DNA of 64,000 nt from Enterococcus faecalis (GCF_029024925.1 NZ_CP118962.1:2016001-2080000), one strand, 5' to 3'. Shown: positions 28,028 through 39,149, numbered from the stretch's first letter. The notes: generated by a model from the sequence alone, not told the origin. Made by a program: numbers and translations.

Positions 28028-30112
28028 TTATTTTACAATTAATAAATCTAAGCTAGCAATTGATAACGCCATTTTAGCAATTTGCATTAATTGTTTTAAT
28101 CGGTTTTGTTTGACTTTTTCATCCTCAACCATAACCATCGTTTCATTGAAGTACGCATCAATTAACGGACGTAGATTTACTAGTGCTTCATAGTTTTCTG
28201 CAATCGTGCGTGTCGCAAATGCTTCAGATAAATCGTTAACCGCTTGATACAGTTCTTTTTCTGCCTTATTTTCAAACAGACTTGGATCAATCCCTTCTTC
28301 AGTATCACCTAAAAGTTCTTGACCTTTTTTCGCTAAATTAATAACACGCGTTAAGGCTTCCATTGATGGTTTAAAATCTTGATCTTCAAAACGGCTTTTT
28401 AAAATATTTGCTGAAGCAAATAATTTCGATAAATCGGCTTGCTCAGCAGACACCACTGCATCGATAATGTCATGGCGAACATTTTTCGTCATTAATAATT
28501 GACGTAAGCGAGCTTTCACAAATTCAACGACTTCTGCTTGTCCTTCGTTTAGTAAAACGCCATATTTCTCAACATCTTGATTCACTGCTTCATCAACTTC
28601 TGTTTGTAATTGGACTAATGGGAAGGTCCAGCCTTTATCTTCAATAATTCGGATAACGCCATAGGTTTGACGACGAAGTGCATAAGGATCGTTAGAACCT
28701 GTTGGAATCATACCAACTGAGAAGAATGAAAAGACGCTGTCAAGCTTATCGGCTAAGGCCAAAACAGCCCCGATTGCTGTTTCTGGCAATTCACCTTCAC
28801 TGGAAGTTGGTAGATAATGTTCTCGAATCGCCGTTGCTACGGCTGGTTTTTCGCCTTGTAATAAGGCATATTTTTCTCCCATAATTCCTTGTAATTCTGG
28901 GAATTCACCAACCATATTTGTTACTAAGTCAAATTTATAAATTTCAGAGGCACGTTTTAAATCTTCCAATTCCTCCTCAGATAAGCCAACTTTTCGACCA
29001 ATGATTTGTGCAATCAAAGCAACCCGTTGCATTTTTTCATAAATTGAGCCAATCTTTTCATGGAAAGTCACATTTTTTAGTTTTTCAACACATGCTTCAA
29101 TCGTTAATTTTTTATCTTCATTGTAAAAGAATTCTGCATCTTCTAAACGAGCAATTAACACTTTTTCATTTCCTTTAATCACGTTTTCAAGGTGAACATT
29201 ATCCCCATTGCGAACAGCGATAAAATGCGGCATTAATAAGCCTTGGTCGTTACGAACTTCAAAGTAACGTTGGTGTTCTTTCATAGAAGTCACTAATACT
29301 TCATCTGGAACAGATAAATATTTTTCATCAAAACTGCCTACAAATGCAGTTGGATATTCCACTAAATTCGTAACTTCTTCCAATAACTCTTCATCTAAAG
29401 CTAACTGCCAATTTTTTTCTGCAGCGAGTGCGTTCGCTTGATCAACAATCATTTGTTTCCGTTCATTCGGTTGAACCACTACAAATTGTTCTTTTAATTT
29501 TGCTTCATATTCATTAGCATGTTGGAACGTCACATCGTCTCCCAAGAAACGGTGGCCACGAGAAGTTTGCCCTGTCGTCACGTCTAACACGTTGAAAGAA
29601 ATTACTTCATCATCAAGTAGTGCCACAATCCAGTGAATTGGACGAATATATTCGAAATCATAGTTTGCCCAGTGCATTGTTACCGGGAAAGTTAGACTTG
29701 TAATCACGTCATTTAATTTTGTTAATACTTCTTTGGCACTTTGGCCTTTGGTAAACTTCGTCACATAGACATATTCGACACCATTTAATTCTTTGAAAAC
29801 AATGTCCTCAGTTGTGACTCCTTGACCGCGTACAAAACCTTGTGCAGCTTTTGACCAATTTCCTTCAGCATCTAAAGCAATCTTTTTCGCTGGACCTTTT
29901 ACTTCTTCTTCAACATCCGCTTGTTTTTCAGGAATCGCAGTTACTTTCACGGCTAAACGACGAGGTGTGGCAAAGGATTGCACTGTTTCATAGTCTAAAT
30001 GATGTTCATCTAAAAATTTGATTACTTTTTCTTCAAGTTGGATACGGCTTAATGTGACAACATGTGCGGGCATTTCTTCTAAGCCAATTTCTAATAATAA
30101 ATCTTTTGCCAT
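28028..30112 (-). CDS. glyS: Glycyl-tRNA synthetase beta subunit
   Basis: 694 aa of the bacterial alpha2beta2 enzyme. N-terminal [15 protein letters not shown], central tRNA-recognition domain with [17 protein letters not shown]-terminal anticodon-binding part ending in [14 protein letters not shown] sequence ([14 protein letters not shown]). Start ATG 30112 lies 1 nt past the glyQ stop, so translation is coupled. Confidence 0.96.
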   Translation of the reverse strand: MAKDLLLEIGLEEMPAHVVTLSRIQLEEKVIKFLDEHHLDYETVQSFATPRRLAVKVTAIPEKQADVEEEVKGPAKKIALDAEGNWSKAAQGFVRGQGVTTEDIVFKELNGVEYVYVTKFTKGQSAKEVLTKLNDVITSLTFPVTMHWANYDFEYIRPIHWIVALLDDEVISFNVLDVTTGQTSRGHRFLGDDVTFQHANEYEAKLKEQFVVVQPNERKQMIVDQANALAAEKNWQLALDEELLEEVTNLVEYPTAFVGSFDEKYLSVPDEVLVTSMKEHQRYFEVRNDQGLLMPHFIAVRNGDNVHLENVIKGNEKVLIARLEDAEFFYNEDKKLTIEACVEKLKNVTFHEKIGSIYEKMQRVALIAQIIGRKVGLSEEELEDLKRASEIYKFDLVTNMVGEFPELQGIMGEKYALLQGEKPAVATAIREHYLPTSSEGELPETAIGAVLALADKLDSVFSFFSVGMIPTGSNDPYALRRQTYGVIRIIEDKGWTFPLVQLQTEVDEAVNQDVEKYGVLLNEGQAEVVEFVKARLRQLLMTKNVRHDIIDAVVSAEQADLSKLFASANILKSRFEDQDFKPSMEALTRVINLAKKGQELLGDTEEGIDPSLFENKAEKELYQAVNDLSEAFATRTIAENYEALVNLRPLIDAYFNETMVMVEDEKVKQNRLKQLMQIAKMALSIASLDLLIVK

Positions 30113-30113
30113 G

Positions 30114-31022
30114 TTATTCTGCCTCCTTGGATACACTTTGATCTTTATTTAATAATGGGAACCCTAATTTTTCACGTTCAGCCACAAAAATTTTCGCTAC
30201 GGAACGAGCCATATTCCGAATGCGGGCTAAATATCCTGCACGTTCCGTTACAGAGACAGCGCCGCGAGCATCTAATAAATTGAATGTATGGCTACATTTT
30301 AAAATATAATCATAGGCTGGGTGAACTAAGCTTTCTTCAATACAGCGTTTAGCTTCTTTTTCAAATTTGTCAAAGTTTTCTAAAAGCATTTCTTGGTTAC
30401 TAATTTCAAAGGAATATTTTGAATGTTCATATTCAGGTTGGACAAAAATTTCACCATATTTAACGCCTTGTGTCCATTCTAGATCATAGACACTTTCGAC
30501 TTCTTGGATATATGATGCCAAGCGTTCTAACCCATAAGTAATTTCAGAAGTGACAGGATGACATTGTAAGCCCCCGACTTGTTGGAAATACGTCAATTGG
30601 GTAATTTCCATGCCATCTAACCAAACTTCCCAACCTAAACCAGCACAGCCCATTGAAGGATTTTCCCAGTTATCTTCTACAAAACGAATGTCATGTTCTA
30701 ATGGATCAATTCCTAATAATTTCAAACTTTCTAGATAAAGTTCTTGGATATTTTCAGGAGAAGGCTTCATTACAACTTGGAATTGATGATGTTGGTATAG
30801 ACGGTTTGGATTTTCACCATAGCGTCCATCAGCTGGACGACGAGAAGGTTCTACGTAGGCAGCATTCCATGGTTCAGGTCCAATGGCACGTAAAAACGTG
30901 TAAGGACTCATGGTGCCGGCTCCCTTTTCTGTATCATAGGCTTGCATTAACATACAGCCATTAGATGACCAAAATTTTTGCAAGGTTAAAATCATTTCTT
31001 GTACGGTTAACTTGTTTTTCAT
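30114..31022 (-). CDS. glyQ: Glycyl-tRNA synthetase alpha subunit
   Basis: 302 aa, catalytic subunit for glycyl-adenylate formation. Class II motifs: [38 protein letters not shown] and [25 protein letters not shown]. Start ATG 31022 with GGAGG. Its expression should be controlled by the T-box about 460 nt upstream; the unusually long gap in between is filled by repeats. Confidence 0.97.
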   Translation of the reverse strand: MKNKLTVQEMILTLQKFWSSNGCMLMQAYDTEKGAGTMSPYTFLRAIGPEPWNAAYVEPSRRPADGRYGENPNRLYQHHQFQVVMKPSPENIQELYLESLKLLGIDPLEHDIRFVEDNWENPSMGCAGLGWEVWLDGMEITQLTYFQQVGGLQCHPVTSEITYGLERLASYIQEVESVYDLEWTQGVKYGEIFVQPEYEHSKYSFEISNQEMLLENFDKFEKEAKRCIEESLVHPAYDYILKCSHTFNLLDARGAVSVTERAGYLARIRNMARSVAKIFVAEREKLGFPLLNKDQSVSKEAE

Positions 31023-31156
31023 TGTTTTCCTCCTTGGAATATTTTTTATAGACATAGGGATTGGCTTTGCTTCGGGAATGTAAATTTAAAAAGGGCTACA
31101 GAGAAACAATTTTGTAGAATGGGATAATTTTTATGCTGTTATAACGTTCCACATCT
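31023..31156. other. AT-rich glyQ leader, no gene seen
   Basis: Contains the glyQ ribosome site and no ORF, promoter or hairpin I can support. It continues into the repeats at 31157. Confidence 0.4.
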
Positions 31157-31455
31157 GCTCCATGTTTTTGGCTAAACAGTTTGTTTTAGCACAGAGGAGA
31201 CAACGTTCCCTTTGGTCACCTTGTACTGTTCATCATCTACTCCATGTTTTTGGCTAAGCAGTTTGTTTTAACATAGAGGAGACAACGTTCCCTTTGGTCA
31301 CCTTGTGCTGTTCCACATCTGCTCTGTCACCTTTGCGCCAATTGAGCTTTTTTGAATAAACGTTACTATTTTTTCTTTTGGTGTTAACTGTTTGCTTTTT
31401 TTATTCGGTTACAACGTTCCCTTTGGTCACCTTGTACTGTTCATCATCTACTCTG
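31157..31455. repeat. Tandem 82-bp repeats plus a distant third copy
   Basis: Two adjacent copies of about 82 bp (31157-31238 and 31239-31320, few differences) each contain AACGTTCCCTTTGGTCACCTTG. A third, partial copy (about 31411-31455) repeats 42 bases exactly. The copies lie between the T-box terminator and glyQ. No convincing gene is seen. On the minus strand they read as short open stretches ending in in-frame stops, like decayed duplicate gene ends. Confidence 0.75.
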
Positions 31456-31485
31456 TCGCATTTGCGCCAATCGTAGTGATTCACA

Positions 31486-31697
31486 GCAAAAAGTCCCCAT
31501 GCCTATTAATAGACATAGGGACGAATAATTATCGCGGTTCCACCCTACTTCCGATGTGTTCATCGGCAGCTTCGTTTGTCGTACTCCAAAGTGCCTTTCA
31601 AAAGTTCCGTGTTTCTGGCTCCCACTCTCCCAGATTCGCTTAACAGAGGGTTCTTTTTACTTCTCTTTTTCTTCGTACGTATTTAACTTCTCTATCA
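31486..31697 (-). ncRNA. Glycine T-box riboswitch of glyQS
   Basis: On the minus strand the invariant T-box GGGTGGAACCGCG occupies 31533-31546. It is followed by a terminator stem GTCCC..GGGAC (31493-31522) and TTTTT. GGC at 31593-31595, in AAAGGCAC, fits the glycine specifier codon. Uncharged tRNA-Gly should stabilise the antiterminator and allow glyQS transcription. Confidence 0.92.
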
Positions 31698-31725
31698 TAA
31701 TACGGTGTCTGAGGGAAGTTGTCAA
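31697..31725 (-). promoter_or_regulatory. glyQS T-box promoter
   Basis: -35 TTGACA (31720-31725), 17-bp spacer and -10 TATTAT (31697-31702) on the minus strand. Confidence 0.85.
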
Positions 31726-31752
31726 ATTTTTTTTAGAAAAATGACTGCTTGT

Positions 31753-32547
31753 TTATGTTTCTTTTTCTTCCTTCTTTCGTGGTGGAATTTTTAACGTATT
31801 TTCCCACGTTTTCATTTGATCAATAAATTTTTTGCTTTTTAAGTGCAACCCGACATATTCATCGTATAACATATCAATCGTTTCTCGAATACTTTTCTTA
31901 GTTTCTTCTTTTACTTGAATGTTTTGGACTTTTTCATAGGAGACTTGCGAAAATAAGCGAATAAAATGAATTGCTCTAGGATCTGCATGGTATCGCTGTT
32001 CATCTAAATGCCAATGTTTTTCACAAAGCACACCGCTATATCTTGAGGAATAATCAAATTTCCCTTGTGTTTCGCCACAAGCCACACAATGATGCCATTC
32101 TGGTCGTACACCAAACCGTTCTAACAATTGAATTTCAAAAATATTTGTAATGATTTCCGGATCTTTTTGCTCATTTAAAGCGGATAATGCCATGTGGGTA
32201 AATTGAAATAAATTAGGGTCATAGTGCTGATCTTCAATTGCTGCATCGACTAAGTTTAAAATATATGTTCCATATGCGTTAATAAATATGTCTTGTTGAA
32301 TGTTTCGAAAAGGTTGAACTTCTTTGCTGCTATTGAGAAAAGATAAGCCTTCTTCTCTAAAATTTCCGATGTAGACGGCTTCTGTAAATGGCAGAATCGC
32401 TGGCAAAAGAGGATTATTTTTTCGATGCGCGCCTTTCACAAAAAACATCAATTTCCCATAGGATTCTGTAAAAATTTTGACGAGTTTATCCTTCTCTTTA
32501 AAATCCTTCGTAAATAAAATAATGCCTTTGGTCTCCCCTAATGCCAT
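31753..32547 (-). CDS. recO: DNA repair protein RecO
   Basis: 264 aa. Loads RecA with RecFR at gaps. N-terminal OB fold (ETKGIILFTKDFKEKDKLVKIFT) and a C-terminal helical domain with a zinc motif (HHCVACGE ... GVLCEKH). Follows era, the conserved era-recO order in Bacilli. Confidence 0.95.
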   Translation of the reverse strand: MALGETKGIILFTKDFKEKDKLVKIFTESYGKLMFFVKGAHRKNNPLLPAILPFTEAVYIGNFREEGLSFLNSSKEVQPFRNIQQDIFINAYGTYILNLVDAAIEDQHYDPNLFQFTHMALSALNEQKDPEIITNIFEIQLLERFGVRPEWHHCVACGETQGKFDYSSRYSGVLCEKHWHLDEQRYHADPRAIHFIRLFSQVSYEKVQNIQVKEETKKSIRETIDMLYDEYVGLHLKSKKFIDQMKTWENTLKIPPRKKEEKET

Positions 32548-32579
32548 TCAATTCACTTCCATTTCTTATGTAAATTAGT

Positions 32580-32625
32580 GTAGTGTTTGGAAAGTTCGTT
32601 TATACACTCGCTTCCCAAACACTAC
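32580..32625. other. Hairpin between era and recO
   Basis: Perfect 11-bp stem GTAGTGTTTGG/CCAAACACTAC with a 24-nt loop. No T-run follows, so it may be a processing or mild attenuation signal. Confidence 0.45.
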
Positions 32626-32629
32626 TTTC

Positions 32630-33532
32630 TTAATATTCTTCTTTGCGATAACCAAAATCTTGTAAATAGATTTTTTTGTCACGCCAGTCTTTTTGGACTT
32701 TTACCCAAAGCTCCAAATACACTTTGTCATCTAATAAATATTCAATATCTTGACGCGCCTTGGTACCAATTTGTTTCAGCATTTTTCCGCCTTTGCCAAT
32801 AATGATACCTTTTTGACTGTCCCGTTCCACAATAATGGTTGCTTGGACATGGACTTTATCGTTTTCATCCCGTTTCATTGAGTCCACAACGACAGCGACA
32901 GAATGAGGAATCTCATCTCTTGTTAAAAGTAACACTTTTTCACGAATTAATTCGGAAACGATAAAATATTCTGGATGATCCGTAATTTGGTCATCAGGGA
33001 AATATTGTGGTCCTTCTGGCATTTGCTCAACGAGAACATCCATCAAATGCTCAAAATTATTTCCTTCAGTGGCAGAAATGGGAATAATTTCTTTAAAGTC
33101 CATTTGTTTCGAATAGTCTTCAATAATACTCAATAAATCATCTGGATGGACTTTGTCAATTTTATTAATAATCAAGTAGACTGGACTATTATTATTTTTC
33201 AATCGTTCAATAATAAAGTCGTCACCTTTCCCGCGTTTTTGATCAGCACTTACCATAAATAAAGTAGCATCTACTTCACGCATCGCATTGTAGGCACTTT
33301 CCACCATGAAATCGCCCAAGCGGTGTTTAGGTTTGTGAATCCCTGGAGTATCGATAAAAACAATTTGTGCTTCAGGAATTGTATAAATTCCTTGAATCTT
33401 ATTACGAGTTGTTTGTGCTTTGTCACTCATAATTGCAATTTTTTGGCCGACAATTCGATTTAACAATGTTGATTTTCCAACATTTGGTCTGCCGACAATG
33501 GCTACGAAACCAGATTTATGTTCAGTTGTCAT
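32630..33532 (-). CDS. era: GTPase Era
   Basis: 300 aa, 16S rRNA maturation GTPase. G1 [10 protein letters not shown]2 TTRNKI, G3 DTPG, G4 NKID, and a C-terminal KH domain ([30 protein letters not shown]). Start ATG 33532 with GAGGAG. Member of the compact phoH-pgpH-ybeY-dgkA-era-recO cluster. Confidence 0.97.
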   Translation of the reverse strand: MTTEHKSGFVAIVGRPNVGKSTLLNRIVGQKIAIMSDKAQTTRNKIQGIYTIPEAQIVFIDTPGIHKPKHRLGDFMVESAYNAMREVDATLFMVSADQKRGKGDDFIIERLKNNNSPVYLIINKIDKVHPDDLLSIIEDYSKQMDFKEIIPISATEGNNFEHLMDVLVEQMPEGPQYFPDDQITDHPEYFIVSELIREKVLLLTRDEIPHSVAVVVDSMKRDENDKVHVQATIIVERDSQKGIIIGKGGKMLKQIGTKARQDIEYLLDDKVYLELWVKVQKDWRDKKIYLQDFGYRKEEY

Positions 33533-33545
33533 TGTATTTCTCCTC

Positions 33546-33953
33546 TTATTTCCACATTTGAATGATTTGTAAAATTTTTGGTACAAATAGAATTAGTCCT
33601 ACTAGCACTGCGAAACCGGCTGTTAATAAAACAGCTCCTGCGGCCATGTCTTTGACTTTTTTTCCGATTGGATGAAAGTGAAAATCCGTAAACATATCTA
33701 CGACATTTTCAAAAATTGTGTTGATAATTTCTGCCAACCAGACAAGAAAAACGGCCAATAACAACCACAGCCATTCAGCAAGTGTTAAGGAAAACAAGAA
33801 ACCAAACACAATGGCCGTGACGCCAAACGCCACATGTTTGCGCATATTACGTTCTTCTCGAAAAACTGTTTTGATTCCTTGCCAGGCAAATTCTAATGAA
33901 TTAATAAAATGTTTATTTTTTCCTGTTTGCTCATCTTTTAAGGCCATACGCAT
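33546..33953 (-). CDS. dgkA: Undecaprenol/diacylglycerol kinase
   Basis: 135 aa with three membrane helices. Family motif [12 protein letters not shown] (about 75) of DgkA-type kinases; Gram-positive members phosphorylate undecaprenol. Start ATG 33953 lies inside the end of ybeY (23-nt overlap); ATG 33947 is an alternative. Confidence 0.93.
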   Translation of the reverse strand: MRMALKDEQTGKNKHFINSLEFAWQGIKTVFREERNMRKHVAFGVTAIVFGFLFSLTLAEWLWLLLAVFLVWLAEIINTIFENVVDMFTDFHFHPIGKKVKDMAAGAVLLTAGFAVLVGLILFVPKILQIIQMWK

Positions 33954-34410
33954 CTAAAATCTCTTTCTGTAAACCAAACATTTCTTTTTCATCTTCAGGT
34001 TCCATATGATCGTACCCATTCAAATGTAAAAAGCCATGTACTGCCAAAAAGCCCATTTCTCGCTCCAATGTGTGCCCATATTCAACTGCTTGTTCTGCTG
34101 CTCGCTCTGTTGAAATAATTAAATCACCTAGATTACGTGGTAGCTCTGCCAACTCTTCATCATCAAAAATAATTGGCAATTCGTCTTCCCCTTCATCCTC
34201 TAAAGCAAAACTGATGACATCTGTAGGCATATCTTTGCCCCGATAGTCACGATTAATCACTTGGATACCTGCGTTATCTGTAAAAGTCACCGACATCTCC
34301 GTATCTTCGGCAATTTCTAGAAAACCCGCTGCAAATTGCAGCAAATTTTCGATTTCTTTGATTTCTTCTGTTGGTACTTTCTCGGTTTCATCAATGAAAG
34401 TAATATCCAT
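33931..34410 (-). CDS. ybeY: Endoribonuclease YbeY
   Basis: 159 aa. Single-strand RNase needed for 16S 3'-end maturation and ribosome quality control. Zinc site [11 protein letters not shown] (H-x3-H-x5-H, about 127-137). Start ATG shares one base with the pgpH stop codon. Confidence 0.96.
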   Translation of the reverse strand: MDITFIDETEKVPTEEIKEIENLLQFAAGFLEIAEDTEMSVTFTDNAGIQVINRDYRGKDMPTDVISFALEDEGEDELPIIFDDEELAELPRNLGDLIISTERAAEQAVEYGHTLEREMGFLAVHGFLHLNGYDHMEPEDEKEMFGLQKEILDAYGLKR

Positions 34411-36608
34411 TAGTCATCTCTCTTTTCTTGTTCATCTTTCATTTCTTCTGCTTCAGCTTTCATTTTTGGATACTTAATCCGTGAATGGAAGGTACTGCAT
34501 AATCCATTAATTAATGATTTTTCAATGATGCGAATCTCTTTCATCGTTAACCCGCATTCATCTAATTGGCCATCTGAAATTCTATCTTGAATCACATTAT
34601 GCACAAAGGCTTGAATTTTTTCGTTGGTCGGATGATCCATCGCCCGCACAGCAGCCTCACAAGTATCAGCAATACTCACAATCCCTGCTTCTCGTGTTTG
34701 TGGACGTGGCCCAGGATAACGGAAGTCTGATTCTTTAATTTCAGGATTGCGTTCTTTTGCTTTCACATAGAAAAATTTCATCAATGTTGTGCCATGATGT
34801 TGACGACAAATGTCAATCACCATTTGCGGCATATTGTACTCTTCTAAAATTTTGGCGCCATCAATTACGTGGCCAAAAATAATTTGTTTACTATCTTCTG
34901 GCAATAAAAAGTTATGTGGATTTTCTGCGCCAGCAGGTAAGTTTTCCACAAAGAAATTGGCGTGTTTAATTTTGCCAATGTCATGGTAATAACAAGCAAC
35001 TCGTGTTAATAGCGACCGTCCACCAATCTCAGCAACAGCGTTAGCGCTCAAACTAGCCACCATCATGCTATGATGATAGGTACCTGGCGCTTCTTCTAAC
35101 AGTTGTTTTAACAACGGATGGTTCGGATTACTTAATTCATTCAAGACAATCATACTATCATCAGTCACTAATAATTCGATATATGGATGCAAGCCCATTG
35201 TTGCTAAAAATGAAAGTACCGTTCCTGCACCTGCACAAATTAAAGCTGTCCACGTTTTACCATCTGTTAAACTCATTCCTTGATAAATCATTAAGACAAC
35301 CGCCATGAAAACAGGAAAGACCACTACCCACATTAAAGCTGGGAAAACTTGCTCACTCATCCGTTTCCGTTTAACAACTGTTGCTAGAAATCCTGAGAAT
35401 AAGTACATAATCAGAATAACCGTCAACGAGTTTGTGCCAATAGAATTATAAAAGATAAATAACGCAAAAACGACTTGGAAAATGGCAGCGATTATCCCTG
35501 AACGACGATTTACAAAATGATTTAGAATCAGCGGCGCAAAGGCTGCCGGATAGAACAAGGGAATATACATCAACTGCTCTGTTTGGAAAATCTGGAAGAA
35601 TTTCATTAAAATAACACTGATTAGCATAGCACCCGTGTAAAAGATAATAAACGAGCGTTGTCGCGAAGGCTCAGTCACTTGTTTTGTAAAGAAAATTAAC
35701 ACTTCAACTTGAAGTAAAATAGCTAATGCTAATGCCACCATCGGAAAAATAGAGGTATTTTGACTAGTCATTCCTAGTAACTCAAGTTTTTCGACCGCTT
35801 TTGCATCAATTTGAGTACCTTCACGAACAATAATTTCGCCTTGATAAATCATTGCGGGTTGAACAGCATTCATCGCTTTTTGACGCAGCTCTTCTGTTCG
35901 TTTTTCATTGGCAATATCGTTTACCACAATCCCTTGGTTAACAATGTAACGAATGACTTGTTGCATGGTACTCGTAATATCTAAGTATTGAATTTTACCG
36001 TTAGCTTCTTGGCGAATTTTATCCAAATCAGATTCTCGAACGTGATTTTGCATTGCGTCATCCACCAACATCAAACTTTCTGAACGAACCTTATCCAATT
36101 GCTCAGAGGTTAATGTAAAGATTGTTTGATAAAAAACATTAGGAAAACTTTGATAAAACGTAACTTCATCTTGCGGTAAAGATTCAAACAATGACTTTAA
36201 GCTAGCTACTCGTTCTTCCACGGTCGGCGCAGGAATCGTTTCTTCCTTTTTGGCCTTCGCTTGCTTATTGCTGTACTCTTTGTCTACTTTTTCATTCGCA
36301 GAATCAATCAATTTAAATAATTTATCAATACGATTATGTTGGACAGATGCCGTATCTTCTTGATAAATATATTCGGGGGTGACAGCTTCTGCTGCCAATT
36401 TTTTTCTTTGTTCTGTTTCGTAGGTATTCTCGATATTTTTATTTGCACGAATGGTTTTCTCGGCCAGTTGACCTTCTTTAATTTCTACTCTTTTCTGATG
36501 GACACTGCCAAACATAATCATAAATAAAAGAAGAGAAAAAACGGCTAATAAAATAGGTAAGTAGGCCTTACCTAAACGATCCCCTAACTTTGTAAGTACT
36601 TTTTTCAA
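34410..36608 (-). CDS. pgpH: HD-domain c-di-AMP phosphodiesterase (PgpH/YqfF)
   Basis: 732 aa. N-terminal membrane helix, extracytoplasmic domain (about 60-275), seven membrane helices and a cytoplasmic HD domain (catalytic HD in [16 protein letters not shown], second site [16 protein letters not shown]). In Listeria this family hydrolyses c-di-AMP. Start appears to be TTG (36606-36608), as no nearby ATG is in frame and AGGAG lies about 12 nt upstream. Confidence 0.93.
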   Translation of the reverse strand: MKKVLTKLGDRLGKAYLPILLAVFSLLLFMIMFGSVHQKRVEIKEGQLAEKTIRANKNIENTYETEQRKKLAAEAVTPEYIYQEDTASVQHNRIDKLFKLIDSANEKVDKEYSNKQAKAKKEETIPAPTVEERVASLKSLFESLPQDEVTFYQSFPNVFYQTIFTLTSEQLDKVRSESLMLVDDAMQNHVRESDLDKIRQEANGKIQYLDITSTMQQVIRYIVNQGIVVNDIANEKRTEELRQKAMNAVQPAMIYQGEIIVREGTQIDAKAVEKLELLGMTSQNTSIFPMVALALAILLQVEVLIFFTKQVTEPSRQRSFIIFYTGAMLISVILMKFFQIFQTEQLMYIPLFYPAAFAPLILNHFVNRRSGIIAAIFQVVFALFIFYNSIGTNSLTVILIMYLFSGFLATVVKRKRMSEQVFPALMWVVVFPVFMAVVLMIYQGMSLTDGKTWTALICAGAGTVLSFLATMGLHPYIELLVTDDSMIVLNELSNPNHPLLKQLLEEAPGTYHHSMMVASLSANAVAEIGGRSLLTRVACYYHDIGKIKHANFFVENLPAGAENPHNFLLPEDSKQIIFGHVIDGAKILEEYNMPQMVIDICRQHHGTTLMKFFYVKAKERNPEIKESDFRYPGPRPQTREAGIVSIADTCEAAVRAMDHPTNEKIQAFVHNVIQDRISDGQLDECGLTMKEIRIIEKSLINGLCSTFHSRIKYPKMKAEAEEMKDEQEKRDD

Positions 36609-36636
36609 AAGGTACTTTCACTCCTTCCCTAACTGC

Positions 36637-37611
36637 TTAGGAATGCTTTTGTTGTTCTTTTTCATAGGCTTGAATAATTTGTGCTACAACCGGATGACGC
36701 ACAACGTCACTGGCTTCAAAATTTACAAAGGCAATTTTTTCAATGTCTTTTAACGTACGCTCGGCGTTAACTAAACCACTTGTTACACCACGTGGCAAGT
36801 CAATTTGACTAGTATCTCCATTAACAATCATTTTTGAACTAAACCCTAAACGAGTTAAAAACATTTTCATTTGGGCAACCGTGGTATTTTGTGCTTCATC
36901 TAGAATGACAAAAGCATCATCCAATGTACGACCACGCATATAAGCAAGCGGGGCAATTTCAATAACGCCGCGTTCCATTAAACGATTTGTATGATCCATA
37001 CCAAAAATTTGATATAAGGCATCGTAAACTGGACGTAAATAAGGATCGACTTTTTCTTTTAAGTCACCTGGTAAAAAGCCCAAGCTTTCGCCAGCTTCCA
37101 CCGCTGGACGAGTTAAAATAATTTTTTGTACTTCGCCTTTTTTCAAAGCTGCTACCGCCATCACCACGGCTAAAAAGGTTTTTCCTGTTCCCGCAGGTCC
37201 CACCCCGAAAATGACGTCATGAGTTTTAACTGCATCGATATATTTTTTTTGACCAACATTCTTAATTCGGATGGCCCGACCATGATGGTCCTTCATAATT
37301 TCTTCTTCATACATGGCAATAAACGCCTCTAAATTTCCAGCTTTGGCCATTTTTAAAGCAGAAACGACATCTGGCGTATGCACTTTGATGCCTCGTTGAA
37401 TTAATGTTTGTAGCGCTCTTAACACGGAAGCGACTAACTCTACCTCTGATGATTCGCCAATTAACTGAATAACTTCGCCACGACTATTAATCGTTACGTG
37501 GGTATTCTCTTCTAAAAATTTGATATGTTTATCATGTGTTCCTAAAAGCATGTGTGCATCATCAGAATCAGTAAGTATTAATTCCAAAGATTTTGACTGA
37601 TTATCTGTCAA
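36637..37611 (-). CDS. phoH: PhoH-family ATPase
   Basis: 324 aa. P-loop GVGPAGTGKTFLAV and Walker B AFVILDEAQNTT of the PhoH/PhoL family, RNA-associated ATPases next to ybeY in many bacteria. I chose the TTG at 37611, giving MTDNQSKSLELI, with GGAG 11 nt upstream; the frame stays open further upstream but without similarity. First gene of the cluster running to recO. Confidence 0.92.
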   Translation of the reverse strand: MTDNQSKSLELILTDSDDAHMLLGTHDKHIKFLEENTHVTINSRGEVIQLIGESSEVELVASVLRALQTLIQRGIKVHTPDVVSALKMAKAGNLEAFIAMYEEEIMKDHHGRAIRIKNVGQKKYIDAVKTHDVIFGVGPAGTGKTFLAVVMAVAALKKGEVQKIILTRPAVEAGESLGFLPGDLKEKVDPYLRPVYDALYQIFGMDHTNRLMERGVIEIAPLAYMRGRTLDDAFVILDEAQNTTVAQMKMFLTRLGFSSKMIVNGDTSQIDLPRGVTSGLVNAERTLKDIEKIAFVNFEASDVVRHPVVAQIIQAYEKEQQKHS

Positions 37612-37705
37612 AAAACGTCCATCTCCTTTATTATATAGTCCTTTACAATGATACCACATTCTTATCTGTTTAAAAAGAAGTCGTACCTGATTTGACTTTG
37701 AAAGT

Positions 37706-37744
37706 CAAAAAAGAGAAAACCGTAAAAAGCTACCGGTTTTCTCT
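37706..37744 (-). terminator. Terminator 2 after yqeY
   Basis: Stem AGAGAAAACCG/CGGTTTTCTCT (37712-37722, 37734-37744), then TTTTTT on the minus strand. Second of a tandem pair. Confidence 0.75.
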
Positions 37745-37748
37745 TTAC

Positions 37749-37782
37749 ATAAAAAAACTAGGACAGTATACTGTCCTAGTTT
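37749..37782 (-). terminator. Terminator 1 after yqeY
   Basis: Perfect 12-bp stem AAACTAGGACAG/CTGTCCTAGTTT with TATA loop, followed on the minus strand by further T residues. Confidence 0.85.
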
Positions 37783-37793
37783 CGATAACGCTC

Positions 37794-38243
37794 TTAGTTT
37801 TCTTGTAATAATTCTTTCACAATTGCGTTAACTTGGTTGCCATCGGCTTTGCCTTTGACTTTCGGCATCATAGCGCCCATCACTTTACCAAAATCTTTTG
37901 GTGAAGTGGCGCCAGTTTGCGTCATTACCTCTTGAACTAGTTGACGAATTTCTTCCTCTGTTAGTTGTTGAGGCATATATTTTTCAACAATTGCTATTTC
38001 AACTTTTACTTTTTCAACAAGATCGTCGCGTCCCGCCTTTTCAAACTCTGATAAAGAATCTTTTCTCTGTTTCATCTCACGAGACAATACAGTGAGTTCT
38101 TCTTCTCCGTTCAATTCACGGCCCGCTTTAATCTGATCATTTTGAATGGCAGTCTTTAACATACGAAGTACGGCTAAAGTTTCTTTGTCTTTAGCTTTCA
38201 TCGCTGTTTTAATGTCGTCATTCAATGTGGTTAGCAATGACAT
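37794..38243 (-). CDS. yqeY: GatB/YqeY domain protein
   Basis: 149 aa, wholly the YqeY domain shared with the C-terminus of amidotransferase GatB (LAVLRMLKTAIQNDQIKAGRELN ... VEKYMPQQLTEEEI ... DFGKVMGAMMPKVKGKADGNQVNAIVKELL). Likely tRNA-binding; exact role unknown. Downstream of rpsU, the standard order. Confidence 0.93.
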   Translation of the reverse strand: MSLLTTLNDDIKTAMKAKDKETLAVLRMLKTAIQNDQIKAGRELNGEEELTVLSREMKQRKDSLSEFEKAGRDDLVEKVKVEIAIVEKYMPQQLTEEEIRQLVQEVMTQTGATSPKDFGKVMGAMMPKVKGKADGNQVNAIVKELLQEN

Positions 38244-38268
38244 ACCACCAACTCCAATTCATTCAAAA

Positions 38269-38445
38269 CTAGAATTTTTTACGTTTTCTAGCTGCTTCAG
38301 ATTTTTTCTTACGCTTTACACTTGGTTTTTCGTAGAATTCACGTTTACGTGATTCTTGTAAAGTACCCGCTTTTGAAACGGAACGTTTGAAGCGACGAAG
38401 AGCATCATCAAGAGATTCGTTTTTACGAACGACTGTTTTTGACAT
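38269..38445 (-). CDS. rpsU: 30S ribosomal protein S21
   Basis: 58 aa, very basic. [27 protein letters not shown] is the S21 signature. Start ATG 38445 with GGAGGGAGGG. Confidence 0.97.
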   Translation of the reverse strand: MSKTVVRKNESLDDALRRFKRSVSKAGTLQESRKREFYEKPSVKRKKKSEAARKRKKF

Positions 38446-38488
38446 GTTATTCCCTCCCTCCGAGCTTAAAAAGTAACCGTTTTTCTTA

Positions 38489-38509
38489 TTTGTGGGAAAA
38501 ACCCACAAA
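38489..38509 (-). other. Leader hairpin of rpsU
   Basis: TTTGTGGG/CCCACAAA with a 5-nt loop, located between the rpsU promoter and its start. May be a regulatory leader or stabilise the mRNA. Confidence 0.5.
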
Positions 38510-38530
38510 TTAAAATACTGTCCTTGTTAT

Positions 38531-38559
38531 ATTATAGCTAAAGCATAAATAACCGTCAA
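38531..38559 (-). promoter_or_regulatory. rpsU-yqeY promoter
   Basis: -35 TTGACG (38554-38559), 17-bp spacer and -10 TATAAT (38531-38536). Confidence 0.85.
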
Positions 38560-38610
38560 CCACTCTACTGATAAAATACGAAATTTTTGTTTGATTTTTC
38601 GTCTTATTCG

Positions 38611-39045
38611 CTATTTTTCGCAACAATCGGCACAACGACCAAGTATTTCAAAGCGATGTCCTTCAATTGAACAACCTTTTAACTGTTCTTCAAAAAAATT
38701 CATCGGACACATGTGAATTTCTTCCGTTTTGCCACAAACCGTACAAATAAAGTGATGATGATGTTCCACCTCTTGGCAACAACGGAAACGAAACTTTTGC
38801 TCGCCATTTAATTCTGTTTTTTCCAGTAATTCTAAGCGCTCAAAGTCATGCAAGTTACGATAAACCGTATCATAACTGACTCCTTTAAAGGTTTCATTCA
38901 TAAATTCATACACTTCACGTGCAGAAACATACCGATTTCGCTTAATCAAATAGCTCATCAGTAATTCTCGTTTTTTAGTATATTTTAATCCACTGGCTTT
39001 CATGGTTTCTAAGGCTTGTTCAATATTGGTTTTTACTGGTGCCAT
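38611..39045 (-). CDS. zur: Fur-family metalloregulator, Zur-like
   Basis: 144 aa. N-terminal winged helix (AREVYEFMNETFKGVSYDTVYRNLHDF) and C-terminal metal-binding half with HHHH, CTVCGK and CADCC (structural zinc cysteines). The residue pattern and genomic place suit the zinc regulator Zur rather than Fur or PerR, but this is not proven. Start ATG 39045 is favoured over ATG 39051 by spacing to GGAGG. Divergent from the PPDK-regulator gene. Confidence 0.85.
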   Translation of the reverse strand: MAPVKTNIEQALETMKASGLKYTKKRELLMSYLIKRNRYVSAREVYEFMNETFKGVSYDTVYRNLHDFERLELLEKTELNGEQKFRFRCCQEVEHHHHFICTVCGKTEEIHMCPMNFFEEQLKGCSIEGHRFEILGRCADCCEK

Positions 39046-39073
39046 CGCCATTTCCTCCCTCACCAACCTAAAT

Positions 39074-39098
39074 CAGAATCATTACGAAATAGATTCTG
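39074..39098. promoter_or_regulatory. Inverted repeat in the zur-ppsR gap, candidate operator
   Basis: CAGAATC/GATTCTG with an 11-nt spacer ATTACGAAATA between the divergent genes. Could be an autoregulatory site of the Fur-family protein. Confidence 0.35.
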
Positions 39099-39105
39099 GA
39101 CTTAT

Positions 39106-39113
39106 GGTATAAT
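39106..39113 (+). promoter_or_regulatory. Extended -10 promoter of ppsR-like gene
   Basis: TGGTATAAT fits an extended -10 element, about 37 nt upstream of the ATG; the -35 is poor. Confidence 0.5.
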
Positions 39114-39149
39114 AAAATTATTAAAAATGCAAGAAAGGACTTACCCTCT

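Noticed and set aside
31157..31455. CRISPR array
   Set aside because: Repeat units of 82 bp are adjacent without unique spacers, and no cas genes are in the window.
31392..31744. Two plus-strand frames in the glyQ leader
   Set aside because: They run antisense through the T-box and repeats; no ribosome site or protein similarity.
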